Below, in pieces: positions 32,706 to 40,802 of a DNA stretch of 64,000 nt (its first letter is position 1; each line of letters opens with the position of its first letter). Made by a program: the position numbers and the translations under genes. The stretch spans positions 1 through 64,000 of the forward strand of contig NZ_NASD01000012.1 of the NCBI RefSeq assembly GCF_002142155.1, written 5' to 3'. This DNA comes from Gilliamella apis (lineage in GTDB: Bacteria > Pseudomonadota > Gammaproteobacteria > Enterobacterales > Orbaceae). Under the pieces are notes generated by a model. It ran no database searches. It was given only the letters and a program-made list of their open reading frames with translations, and was not told the origin of the DNA.

Positions 32706-32922
32706 GATATTCCTTATCATCTCAATTACTATTATCAATAATCGATTTTTAATCGCAATAAAACTAAAACGCAAAATATAGCTATTGTATTGTGTTTTAC
32801 TTCATTATTTTTGCTGTGAATAAATTAGTATTACTAAAAATAGTGTATATACTTTGGTGAAAGTATAAATGATAAATAAAATTAATTGAATAATTATTGT
32901 TCTTTTTTAGCAAAAAAAATTA

Positions 32923-33045
32923 CTAATCTTGGTGCACGATAACCTTGAATATTTTTTGTCGGTCATGTGGATCAAGAATATCGCTAAGATAATCCGCTGT
33001 TATCCAATCCGTTTTTTGCTGTTCTTTTAAATTGATAATAATTGG
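32923..33045 (-). pseudogene. Truncated C-terminal fragment beside the copy-5 repeat
   Basis: About 40 codons at the end of a minus-strand frame read KEQQKTDWITADYLSDIL and then DPHDRQKIFKVIVHQD before a stop. Upstream, at about 33036-33045, the sequence switches to the repeat that precedes lipoprotein copy 5. The repeat therefore appears to have broken or joined an older gene. I do not recognise the parent. Confidence 0.4.
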
Positions 33046-33086
33046 AACAACTTTTTTAAACAACAAGATAATCCATAATTGAAAAA

Positions 33087-33243
33087 TGGAAAAAACGAAG
33101 AAAATAAAACGACGATCAAAACGAGCCCATACTGAAGATTTAAATAACAGATGGTAAGGCGTTATCAACAAGTAAAAACGCGTAATGAATTTGGTTTTGA
33201 GTGTAAGTTAACGCCACTAGCATTATAGCGATGGATAACTTAA
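33087..33243 (+). pseudogene. Decayed IS3-type OrfA N-terminal fragment, copy c
   Basis: This copy starts MEKTKKIKRRSKRAHTED without any stop, so it keeps the R-x-H-T-x-D start of OrfA better than the others. A one-base deletion then shifts the frame before the YQQVKTRNEFG stretch. It lies directly upstream of lipoprotein copy 5, in the same repeated ~330-bp block as at 20.3 and 21.6 kb. Confidence 0.58.
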
Positions 33244-33370
33244 AGCACCGCTACACGTTCATCTACATTGTTTTACTCTAGATTAAATTATTCAAACTTT
33301 AGTGATAATAGGTTTTGATTCGCCGTAATGTTCAGATATTGATGAATTAATACATAAGGAAGTGAATAAA

Positions 33371-34297
33371 ATGCCAATAAAGAAAATAATACCGATATGT
33401 ATATTGTTCTTATTAAGTTGTAGCTTTTATGCAATTGGCTATACACGAGAGCAATTAGAGATATTTAAACTTAATCTTGTTGATGGTAGCGAGCCAAAAT
33501 TCTATTTTGTTAAGTTACTCCAAGGTAGTCATATTGTTATTTATGACAAAGATGGCAATAAAAAACAATCTATTCAACCAATATTTCCTGATAATGAGGA
33601 TGGTTATAAAAAGGATAAATATCAATTACCTCAAAAATATCGACAAAGTTTTTTGACTGCCAGTGGCATATCCGAAACGGATAACTTATTCGTATATAAT
33701 TATGAATATAATAAATTGTATAGTTTTCCCATTAGTAAATTGGAGGTATTTGCAATAGGGGGCGATTGTTTACCTACTGATGAAAAATATTATCTATTTG
33801 GATTTGCATTAGCGTTGAATCAACTACCTCAAGATTACGATCCTAATGATACAACGTTTGTTTATATTGGAAAGGAAAGTCCTTTTGCTCAAGAGCAACT
33901 AACTTTATTAAACTGGCAAAAAATTAGTGATAAAGAGGATAATTATTTAGCACAAGCTCATGGATTACATTACAATTTATGGACATTAGGGAAATCTCCT
34001 TGGTACCCAGATTATTACCCTGAATGTGCGGGTTTAGTGGTTAAGAATGATAAGAATAAAATCTTACTTGATGAAGTTTTAACTCAGGAATACAGCCTTC
34101 TACCTTTAAATGGCAAAGATAAAGATCATGAATACAAAAAACAATGGACGGGAAAATTATTTAAAAATAAACCATTAGTCGTGTTTGGGTGTTTCTCAAT
34201 AATGGGTTGCCCAGTGATAGACTTCATTGATTCACCTTTTTCTAAATTTGACATAAAGCTACACTGCATAAATAAAAACAACTGGGTTGCCCAGTGA
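33371..34297 (+). CDS. Paralogous lipoprotein family, copy 5 (A-type mosaic)
   Basis: A 308-aa paralogue lying about 9.5 kb from the tandem group, beyond pbpC and the macroglobulin gene. Its first ~110 residues follow copy 2 (SEPKFYFVKLLQGSHIVIY, DNEDGYKKDKYQLP). From VFAIGGDCLPTDEKYYLF onward it is practically copy 1, including the altered end INKNNWVAQ. It is thus a mosaic of the two. It has the LSC signal, the AAGGAAG ribosome site and the same ATG as the others. The start alternative (GTG, 9 nt upstream) is less likely. Function is unknown. Confidence 0.83.
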   Translation: MPIKKIIPICILFLLSCSFYAIGYTREQLEIFKLNLVDGSEPKFYFVKLLQGSHIVIYDKDGNKKQSIQPIFPDNEDGYKKDKYQLPQKYRQSFLTASGISETDNLFVYNYEYNKLYSFPISKLEVFAIGGDCLPTDEKYYLFGFALALNQLPQDYDPNDTTFVYIGKESPFAQEQLTLLNWQKISDKEDNYLAQAHGLHYNLWTLGKSPWYPDYYPECAGLVVKNDKNKILLDEVLTQEYSLLPLNGKDKDHEYKKQWTGKLFKNKPLVVFGCFSIMGCPVIDFIDSPFSKFDIKLHCINKNNWVAQ

Positions 34298-34374
34298 TAG
34301 ACTTTATTGATTCATCTTTTTCTAAATGTGACATAAAGCTACGCTGCGATTCTCGTTTTTATAGTTGTAAATGA
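34285..34374 (+). pseudogene. Orphan 3' end of the lipoprotein gene (copy 5)
   Basis: Thirty codons reading GCPVIDFIDSSFSKCDIKL then RCDSRFYSCK and a stop lie out of frame directly after copy 5. They look identical to the orphan tail after copy 1 (20171-20260). Both genes therefore carry the same duplication, made before one was copied from the other. Confidence 0.75.
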
Positions 34375-34424
34375 TATTAATTAAGAACAACTTTTTTAAG
34401 AAATAAGATAAATTATTCTTAAAA

Positions 34425-34553
34425 ATGGAAAAAACGAACAAAATAAAACGGCGAAAAAGATGAGCCCATACTTGAGATTTTAAACAATAGATTGTGAGGC
34501 GTTATCAACAAGTAAAAACGCGTAATGAATTTGGTTTAGAGTAAAAGTTACCG
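34425..34553 (+). pseudogene. Decayed IS3-type OrfA N-terminal fragment, copy d
   Basis: A shortened version of the fragment: MEKTNKIKRRKR, stop, AHT, stop, DFKQ, stop, IVRRYQQVKTRNEFG, then stop. The similarity to the other copies is lost at about 34555, within the helix-turn-helix, so the right end of the repeat is missing here. Confidence 0.55.
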
Positions 34554-34578
34554 CCAGCAACATGGGTAAAATTTAATA

Positions 34579-34605
34579 ATAAGTCTCAATAACGTTGAGA
34601 CTTAT
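34579..34605. terminator. Strong hairpin between copy 5 and yccS
   Basis: A perfect 11-bp stem (ATAAGTCTCAA at 34579-34589 with TTGAGACTTAT at 34595-34605) and a 5-nt loop. On the minus strand it is followed by an AT-rich tail with a TTTT run. It probably ends transcripts of yccS. The rest of 34606-34767 shows nothing recognisable. Confidence 0.55.
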
Positions 34606-34767
34606 AAAGGTAACTATTTAAAATCATTTAAAAATAATTTAATGATGGTATAGACTCCTCAATATTTTTTACAAGTTGTCGGATTTAATAGTTATATTGA
34701 AGAAATTGCATTAATATAAGGTTGTTTATTTCATTGCAAAAGATAATAACTGTTTAAAACAATCCTA

Positions 34768-36912
34768 TTAGGCAGTCTTATTATTCAATTCACAAATAAG
34801 AGAAATTATTTCTGGCAAAATATCTAAGATTAAGGCTAATTGCTGCATAACCAGCAGATCATTATTGCTTTGGTCATCATTAATTGATAGTGATTCAATA
34901 TAATCAGCAACCACTTTTTTCAATGGTTGATATTTAGAATCGATTTTTTGGTCACTTAGCATAGTAATGATATAAACCGATACATCATCAAAAATTTCCA
35001 TAGTATGCGGTGAAATACTTTTATCGCGATGTGCTCCCAAAGTGGATAGATAACTAATTAAGGTGTGATTAAGGGTCAATAATCTAAAACCTTGGTCAAT
35101 CACATCTTGTTTAACGTGTGGCTCTTTAGTCATTAAGCTGATTAAGGAGGATAAATCTGCATTACTATCATGAGCTGCGCGTCGTGCGACACGGTATTTG
35201 GGATCATTAGTTTTACCTGAGACATACTGACTACCTATTACTGCTAAATAGTGGCTATCTTCGTGACAGACTCGATCTAGTAATTTAGGTAAATTCCTAA
35301 ACTTCCAATCTGGCCAGATAAAACTTACCGCAAACCAAGCAATAAAACAGCCAATTAAGGTAGCTATAATGCGTGAAATAGCAACAGAGATACTGCTTTC
35401 ACCGATTAAGCTAAAACTGAAAAATACTAATAAGGTAATAAAGGCAGTGGCATAAGCATATTGTGAGTTTTTGAATAGGAAAAATAACCAACCAGTTATA
35501 ATGATCAATACTAATTGCGCTTCAATACTTGGAAACAAGTAAGTTAAAGGAATACCGGCAATTATCCCTAAAATAGTACCAAAAACGCGCAATTTTAAGC
35601 GATATTTTGTAGTTGAATAGTTTGGTTGGCAAACAAATAAGCTGGTTAAAATAATCCAATAACCATGTGAAAGGTTAGAAAAATATATCACCATATACCC
35701 AACAAACAAAACAATACTCATACGAATAGCATGGCGAAATAGTGGCGATTTGATGGTTAAGTTTTGCTTAATTTTGGCAAAAATATCATGAAAACGGGTA
35801 AGCTCTTCATCAATTAACTGGTTATCTTCTTGGCTTTTCGATAAATGTTGCTCAGTATCGATATGGGCTAATAATAAATCAATAGCGAGCAAATTTTGAT
35901 ATAAATTTTGTAACGATTTAATGAGTAATAAATTAGCGTTAGTTTGTTGTTGATATTCACCTATTGCTTCTTCAAGATAGGTAAAGTAGCGAGCGAACAA
36001 TGGATCATGTTGGTAAGTTTGATTTAACTTAATTGATAGTGCTAATTTAGCACAAGCTTTAGCTTGTAAATTTAAAATTCTTGCAAAGCGAAATAAAAGA
36101 TCGCTATGTTTGAAATGGTAACTTAACGCTTTATAATCGCCATGTGATGAACTTGCTCGCTCATGAATATCTTGAGCGACAAAATAGTAACTTAGCATTT
36201 TTCTGATATAGGCTTGTCCACGAAAACCTTTAAGTCGATTAAATAATGATCGTTTCGCATCATTAAATACATTAATAACCTGAGTATTACAGGTCGTTAA
36301 CTCAAAAGTTTGTCGCTTAAAATCATCGGTTTCATCAGGATCGAACATTGCTGCTTTTGCATCAAGATAAAAACTTAATTTCACAAAACAATTGGCTAAA
36401 GTTTGTTGTGTAGTGCGAATAGGTTGCACAATTGATTCAATTAGTGAAACAAGGTTATACCAAAGTGCTCCTAACAATAAAAAGCAAGGTAGAGTGTAAT
36501 TATCAGCAAATAAATTATGCCCGAGCATGGTATAAGCTGCAATTAGTAATGAGCCAAAGGCAATAACACCATACCGTTGACCTAACGAACCTAGCATAAT
36601 AAATAGAAACGTTGAGCTAACTAAGCCAATAATAAACAATAGTGGAGCATGGAACAGAAATTCGACCGAAAATGTCGCAATTGCAAAACAAATTAGTGTT
36701 AATAATATATTAATACAACGACTTAATAAGCGAGTATCTATCTCAGTCAAACCTGCTGCGACTACGCCCAATGTGAGAGGGATCACTAATGGTACAGAAT
36801 CAAAGTACCATGGTACTAGAGTAGATCCAGTCAAACTAACCAGCATACGAATACTAAACAGTAAATTACTGCTATAAAAAACTTTGCGTAAGGATAGGAT
36901 AAATGAATGCAC
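34768..36912 (-). CDS. yccS: YccS/FUSC-family inner-membrane protein
   Basis: A 714-aa protein of the YccS family (fusaric acid resistance-type FUSC proteins), close in length to E. coli YccS. Two blocks of about five to six membrane helices (about 20-160 and 395-530) enclose a long cytoplasmic helical domain. A second soluble domain ends the protein. Conserved stretches seen are LGSLGQRYGVIAFGSLLIAAY and PNYSTTKYRLKLRVFGTILG. The function in E. coli is not settled; relatives export aromatic acids. It is monocistronic. A perfect 9-bp palindrome lies 25 nt upstream of the start. Confidence 0.88.
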   Translation of the reverse strand: MHSFILSLRKVFYSSNLLFSIRMLVSLTGSTLVPWYFDSVPLVIPLTLGVVAAGLTEIDTRLLSRCINILLTLICFAIATFSVEFLFHAPLLFIIGLVSSTFLFIMLGSLGQRYGVIAFGSLLIAAYTMLGHNLFADNYTLPCFLLLGALWYNLVSLIESIVQPIRTTQQTLANCFVKLSFYLDAKAAMFDPDETDDFKRQTFELTTCNTQVINVFNDAKRSLFNRLKGFRGQAYIRKMLSYYFVAQDIHERASSSHGDYKALSYHFKHSDLLFRFARILNLQAKACAKLALSIKLNQTYQHDPLFARYFTYLEEAIGEYQQQTNANLLLIKSLQNLYQNLLAIDLLLAHIDTEQHLSKSQEDNQLIDEELTRFHDIFAKIKQNLTIKSPLFRHAIRMSIVLFVGYMVIYFSNLSHGYWIILTSLFVCQPNYSTTKYRLKLRVFGTILGIIAGIPLTYLFPSIEAQLVLIIITGWLFFLFKNSQYAYATAFITLLVFFSFSLIGESSISVAISRIIATLIGCFIAWFAVSFIWPDWKFRNLPKLLDRVCHEDSHYLAVIGSQYVSGKTNDPKYRVARRAAHDSNADLSSLISLMTKEPHVKQDVIDQGFRLLTLNHTLISYLSTLGAHRDKSISPHTMEIFDDVSVYIITMLSDQKIDSKYQPLKKVVADYIESLSINDDQSNNDLLVMQQLALILDILPEIISLICELNNKTA

Positions 36913-36936
36913 GTTGTTTAGTGTTTGAGTTGAGTT

Positions 36937-36955
36937 TTCTTAATAATATTAAGAA
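36937..36955. promoter_or_regulatory. Palindrome upstream of yccS
   Basis: TTCTTAATAATATTAAGAA is a perfect palindrome with 9-nt arms around one A, placed 25 nt before the yccS start codon. It has the form of an operator for a dimeric repressor, but I cannot name the protein. In AT-rich DNA a chance palindrome is possible. Confidence 0.3.
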
Positions 36956-37088
36956 TACTATATTGTTATCATTAGCGAAAGCAAATAAGTATAATGATGA
37001 TGCTAATTTAAATTTGTGGTTTACTGTTTTAGCTATCTATCTTATTTAAAATAGAAGTAATTTTATATTATCTGTTAATTTAACTGGC

Positions 37089-37104
37089 TGTAATTATAAT
37101 CACG
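37089..37104. promoter_or_regulatory. Possible CRP site upstream of hisJ
   Basis: TGTAATTATAATCACG matches the TGTGA-N6-TCACA half-sites in 8 of 10 positions and lies 99 nt before the hisJ-like start. The rest of 36956-37202 is AT-rich with no further recognisable signal. Confidence 0.35.
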
Positions 37105-37202
37105 GCATAAGCAAATCAGATAGGCTAATAATTTTTTTTTATTATAAATTAATTTAAGAAAACGTTATATTATGCCTTTAAAAATCATTACAGGATGAAA
37201 TC

Positions 37203-37991
37203 ATGAAGAACTTATTTAAAGTGGTATCGGCGTTAGCATTGTTAAGTTGTGCTTGTCTAAGTGATGCTAAATTACCAGAATCAATCAAAATTGGTTCGGA
37301 TACATCTTATGCTCCATTTGATTTTATAGATAAAAATGGTGAAATTACTGGTTTTAATATTGAAATTACCAAAGCACTTTGCGAAAAAGCTAATATTAAA
37401 TGTGAATTTCAATCGACTGATTTTGATGCCTTAATTCCATCTTTATTGTCGCGTAAAATTGATATGATTTCATCGTCCTTAATGATGACTGAGAAACGTA
37501 AAAAACAGATTGCTTTCTCAGATGAAATTTTTCTTACTAATTCGCGATTAATTACTAAACAAGGTGCTGATTTATTACCGACAGTTGAATCTTTAAAAGG
37601 TAAAAGAGTAGGGGTAGAACAAGGTACTTCGCAGGAACATTTTGTTAATGATAAATGGCGTCCCAATGGGGTCATTATTGTACCATATCAAAATCAATTG
37701 CAGGTGTTTTCAGATTTAGTTGCTGGTCGTTTAGATGCGGCATTACAAGATGAAGTGACGGGAAGTTATGCGTTTTTAAAACAACCACAAGGAAAAGATT
37801 TTGCTTTTGCCGGGGAAGTTCTAAACGATAAAGGCTATTTTGATGTTGGTGTCGGTTTAGGATTCCGTAAAAAAGATGATGAACTGCGTGAAGCTTTCAA
37901 TAAAGCATTAGTTGAAATTTTAAATGACGGTACCTATCAAAAAATAAATGACAAATATTTTGACTTTAACGTTTATAGTAATAAAAAATAG
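37203..37991 (+). CDS. Basic amino acid-binding protein (HisJ/ArgT type)
   Basis: A periplasmic substrate-binding protein for a polar amino acid ABC transporter. The 262-aa precursor has a signal peptide ending near DAK. The mature part follows E. coli HisJ/ArgT (KIGSDTSYAPFDF, FDALIPSLLSRKIDMISSSL, ESLKGKRVGVEQGTSQE, GRLDAALQDEV, YFDFNVY). The ligand should be histidine, lysine, arginine or ornithine. A good AGGATG ribosome site precedes the ATG. It is the first gene of a hisJQM-like operon, and the next gene begins 3 nt after its stop. Confidence 0.92.
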   Translation: MKNLFKVVSALALLSCACLSDAKLPESIKIGSDTSYAPFDFIDKNGEITGFNIEITKALCEKANIKCEFQSTDFDALIPSLLSRKIDMISSSLMMTEKRKKQIAFSDEIFLTNSRLITKQGADLLPTVESLKGKRVGVEQGTSQEHFVNDKWRPNGVIIVPYQNQLQVFSDLVAGRLDAALQDEVTGSYAFLKQPQGKDFAFAGEVLNDKGYFDVGVGLGFRKKDDELREAFNKALVEILNDGTYQKINDKYFDFNVYSNKK

Positions 37992-37994
37992 TTC

Positions 37995-38678
37995 ATGCAA
38001 GGTTATCGTTCTCTAATATTACAAGGTGCCTTGATCACTATTGAATTAGCGATTTTTTCGCTAATTCTTGCCATTATTATTGGCGTTATTTGTGCACTCG
38101 GTAAATTATCAAAAAGGTCAGTATTACGACTTGCTTGTCAGGCTTATACATCATTGATTCGCGGTGTGCCTGATTTGGTTTTAATGATGTTGATCTTTTT
38201 TGGTCTTCAATTTTTATTAAATAACATTACCGATTTTTTTGATGTAGATATGCTGGAAATTGATCCCTTTGTGGCAGGCATTATTACGTTAGGTTTTATT
38301 TATGGTGCCTATTTTACTGAGACATTTCGCGGTGCATTCCAAGCTGTTCCCAAAACATTAATTGAAGCTGCAACTGCATTAGGTATGAATAAATGCCACA
38401 CCTTTATATATGTCAGGTTCCCATTAATGATGCGTTTTGCTTTACCTGGCATTGCTAATAATTGGTTAGTGATTTTAAAAGCCACAGCATTAGTATCATT
38501 ATTGGGATTGTTTGACCTTGTGAAAGCCACTAAAACAGCTGGTGAAGCAACATATCAACCGCTATTTTTTGCACTCATAGCTGGCGCTTTTTATCTATTT
38601 TTCACCTCTATTTCAAATATTATTCTATGGTGGCTTGAAAAGCATTATTCCACCGGAATTACTAAAGCTAAATTATAA
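37995..38678 (+). CDS. Amino acid ABC transporter permease (HisQ type)
   Basis: A 227-aa inner-membrane permease of the His/Glu/Gln/Arg family. It has about five hydrophobic helices and the EAA loop EAATALGMNKCHTFIYVRFP that contacts the ATPase. Positions such as SLIRGVPDLVLMMLIFFG and TETFRGAFQAVPKTLIEA are standard for HisQ. No Shine-Dalgarno is visible, so it is likely translated by coupling to hisJ, three bases upstream. It pairs with the next gene as the two membrane halves. Confidence 0.9.
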   Translation: MQGYRSLILQGALITIELAIFSLILAIIIGVICALGKLSKRSVLRLACQAYTSLIRGVPDLVLMMLIFFGLQFLLNNITDFFDVDMLEIDPFVAGIITLGFIYGAYFTETFRGAFQAVPKTLIEAATALGMNKCHTFIYVRFPLMMRFALPGIANNWLVILKATALVSLLGLFDLVKATKTAGEATYQPLFFALIAGAFYLFFTSISNIILWWLEKHYSTGITKAKL

Positions 38679-38690
38679 ACGAGCAATGTT

Positions 38691-39413
38691 ATGTTAGAAA
38701 TCCTTCAAGATTATTGGAAAGCATTATTATGGTCAGATGGCTATCATATTACTGGGTTAGCAATGACCTTGTGGATCTTGATTTTATCCGTATCTTTAGG
38801 TGGATTATTTGCATTAGTGTTAGCGGTTGGCCGTAATTCAAAACATTTTTTTATAAAATGGCCTATTTGGCTATTTACTTATGTTTTTCGTGGTACGCCA
38901 TTGTATGTACAGTTATTAATTATCTACACGGGTATATACACATTAAGTTTTGTTAATCAACATCAATCTTTAAATGATTTTTTTCAAAGTGGGTTAAATT
39001 GTACTATTTTAGCTTTTGCTTTAAATACTTGTGCTTATACTACAGAGGTGTTTGCGGGTGCTATTCGCAACGTTCCTAATGGTGAAATTGAAGCAGCTAC
39101 GGCACTTGGTTTTAATCGTTGCCAATTATATCGATACATTATTTTACCTAGAGCCTTTCGAATTGCATTACCTGCTTATAGTAATGAAGTCATTTTTATG
39201 TTGCATTCGACAGCTTTAGCTTTTACGGTGACGGTCCAAGATGTGATGAAAATTGCGCGTGATATCTATGCCGAAACTTATCAACCTTTTCATGCTTTTG
39301 GTATTGCGGCGGTGATCTATTTATGTGTGAGTTTTGTTTTAATTTTTGGTTTTAGACAACTTGAAAAACATTACTTGTTTTATATACATGTTGGTGGTTC
39401 AAAGACTTGTTAA
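38691..39413 (+). CDS. Amino acid ABC transporter permease (HisM type)
   Basis: A 240-aa permease partner to the previous gene. It has the family helices and the EAA loop EAATALGFNRCQLYRYIILP. Sequences such as YVFRGTPLYVQLLIIYTG and HSTALAFTVTVQDVMKIARD resemble HisM. It ends the operon: the next gene is on the opposite strand 48 nt away and no ATP-binding (HisP) gene is present. The ATPase must come from elsewhere in the genome if the transporter works. Confidence 0.9.
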   Translation: MLEILQDYWKALLWSDGYHITGLAMTLWILILSVSLGGLFALVLAVGRNSKHFFIKWPIWLFTYVFRGTPLYVQLLIIYTGIYTLSFVNQHQSLNDFFQSGLNCTILAFALNTCAYTTEVFAGAIRNVPNGEIEAATALGFNRCQLYRYIILPRAFRIALPAYSNEVIFMLHSTALAFTVTVQDVMKIARDIYAETYQPFHAFGIAAVIYLCVSFVLIFGFRQLEKHYLFYIHVGGSKTC

Positions 39414-39461
39414 AATAGTAACAGGCAATATTCAATATTGCCTGAAGATATATGAATAAAA

Positions 39462-39836
39462 TTAATTAATTAAATTATCAGCAGGAATTCCATTATCATT
39501 GCTGTCATGATCTTTTGAACCTGGTAATGCACGAGTACGATCAATAGGTAAATAACTGCCATTTGTTGTTTCGATTTGACATTCACTCCAAAAGATTGAG
39601 TATTTGGTATTTGCATGCATACTTTCGCCACGGAAATAACAACGTGCTGCATTATATAAATCGCCTCGGCAAAGTATGGCTATTAACAACCAAACGCCCA
39701 CAACCGCCCATGCTACCCATTTCAAATTACGCCATAAGAAAGACCAAAAACCTTTTTTACTGAAATGGCAATAAGCAAAAATTAATAGTATTACGCCAAC
39801 AAATCCCAATGATTCATACAACCAAAATAGCCACAT
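39462..39836 (-). CDS. Small membrane protein of unknown function
   Basis: A 124-aa protein I do not recognise. Two hydrophobic segments (about 4-24 and 40-60) precede a hydrophilic tail rich in Asp, Asn and Ser that contains four cysteines in its first half (one in the second membrane segment). The DHDSNDNGIP stretch near the end is Asp/Asn-rich and calcium-loop-like, only a resemblance. The start is supported by AGGAG eight bases upstream. It lies between hisM (convergent) and lexA (upstream, same strand), 50 nt after the lexA stop, so it may be read with lexA. Confidence 0.65.
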   Translation of the reverse strand: MWLFWLYESLGFVGVILLIFAYCHFSKKGFWSFLWRNLKWVAWAVVGVWLLIAILCRGDLYNAARCYFRGESMHANTKYSIFWSECQIETTNGSYLPIDRTRALPGSKDHDSNDNGIPADNLIN

Positions 39837-39886
39837 ATGGTTAACTCCTAAGCAACAGTACTTAGTATTTTATACTATCTTTGAAT

Positions 39887-40513
39887 TTACATCCATGAAC
39901 CATTACGAATAATACCAACAGCAATTCCTTCAATAGCAAAACTTTGTTGTTCTAAGTCGACATCAATTGGAGAAAACTCAGGATTTTCAGCTAATAATTT
40001 TACGTGACGACCTTTTTGCGATAATCTTTTAACTGTTACTTCGTCATCGATTCGCGCAACAACAACTTGACCATTTTTAACATTTTGAGTTTTGTGAACA
40101 GCAAGCAAATCACCATCTAAAATACCAATATCTTTCATTGACATCCCTTCAACTCTTAATAAAAAATCGGCTTGAGGTTTAAATAAACTTGGTGATACTT
40201 GATAATGACTTTCGATATGTTCTTGCGCTAGAATTGGTGATCCAGCTGCGACCTTACCAATGAGTGGTAGACCTTCAAGTTCATTAGTGTCATCAGGTTG
40301 TTCTAATAATAAACGAATTCCACGTGATGAACCGGCAATCATTTCAATAGCCCCTTTTTTAGCTAAGGCTTTAAGATGTTCTTCTGCTGCGTTAGCTGAA
40401 CGAAAGCCTAATTTTTGGGCAATTTCTGCTCGCGTTGGTGGCATCCCGGTGGTTTGAATATTTTCTTTAATTAAATCATAAATTTGTTGTTGGCGTTCGG
40501 TTAATGGTCTCAT
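39887..40513 (-). CDS. lexA: LexA repressor
   Basis: The SOS response repressor of 208 aa. The N-terminal winged helix is present ([38 protein letters not shown]). It is followed by the autocleavage site Ala90-Gly91 (VAAGSP) and the catalytic Ser125 (GMSMKD) and Lys162 (VKRL), so RecA-stimulated self-cleavage should work. Two LexA boxes lie just upstream of its start, giving autoregulation, and another lies before dinB at 4.67 kb. A small membrane-protein gene follows. Confidence 0.97.
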   Translation of the reverse strand: MRPLTERQQQIYDLIKENIQTTGMPPTRAEIAQKLGFRSANAAEEHLKALAKKGAIEMIAGSSRGIRLLLEQPDDTNELEGLPLIGKVAAGSPILAQEHIESHYQVSPSLFKPQADFLLRVEGMSMKDIGILDGDLLAVHKTQNVKNGQVVVARIDDEVTVKRLSQKGRHVKLLAENPEFSPIDVDLEQQSFAIEGIAVGIIRNGSWM

Positions 40514-40522
40514 GGCGAATTC

Positions 40523-40558
40523 CTGTTTTTATATACAGATACATGTGATTATATACAG
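40523..40558 (-). promoter_or_regulatory. Two LexA boxes controlling lexA
   Basis: CTGTTTTTATATACAG (40523-40538) is a perfect CTGT-N8-ACAG site. ATGTGATTATATACAG (40543-40558) is a second with one mismatch, 20 bp apart centre to centre. The arrangement copies the double operator of E. coli lexA. Confidence 0.85.
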
Positions 40559-40632
40559 CTAAAAAAACAAAACAACTGTTTTATCTATTTTTTTTATGAA
40601 TAGTGGATAAAAATGGTAACTAAAGTTAGATT

Positions 40633-40648
40633 TTCGATCTAAATCACA
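40633..40648. promoter_or_regulatory. Possible CRP site between lexA and coaE
   Basis: TTCGATCTAAATCACA has a perfect right half TCACA, a weaker left half, and five of the six central bases of the palindromic consensus. It lies in the 323-bp space between divergent lexA and coaE, 62 nt before a small open frame. Its target is unclear. Confidence 0.4.
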
Positions 40649-40694
40649 TAATAGTATTGAAAATTTTCATAAAACTATTTAAAGAAACAATTTT

Positions 40695-40796
40695 ATGCTA
40701 CAAACAATCTATCTTGCTAATAAAGTAATGCTTGGCGTAAATTTAATGGCTAGTTTAGTAATTTATTGGCGTATATTCTGTTTAATAGTTGTATGA
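40695..40796 (+). CDS. Possible 33-aa small membrane protein
   Basis: A short frame from ATG to TGA encodes MLQTIYLANKVMLGVN then LMASLVIYWRIFCLIVV, with a hydrophobic C-terminal half that could span the membrane. The upstream AAAGAAA is a weak ribosome site. A CRP-like site lies 46 nt upstream. It may be a chance frame. Confidence 0.2.
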   Translation: MLQTIYLANKVMLGVNLMASLVIYWRIFCLIVV

Positions 40797-40802
40797 TATA
40801 AT
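40794..40802 (+). promoter_or_regulatory. Extended -10 promoter of the coaE operon
   Basis: TGATATAAT is a perfect extended -10 element (TGn plus TATAAT). It would start transcription near 40809, 28 nt before the coaE ATG. No good -35 is seen, which extended -10 promoters do not need. Confidence 0.55.

Noticed and set aside
32706-32774. Longer N-terminus of the macroglobulin gene starting with TTG
   Set aside because: No ribosome site at the TTG, whereas the ATG at 32705 has AAGGA at good spacing.
19257-34553. CRISPR-like array as explanation of the repeats
   Set aside because: Repeats are whole genes and ~330-bp spacers, not short regular repeats with unique spacers.
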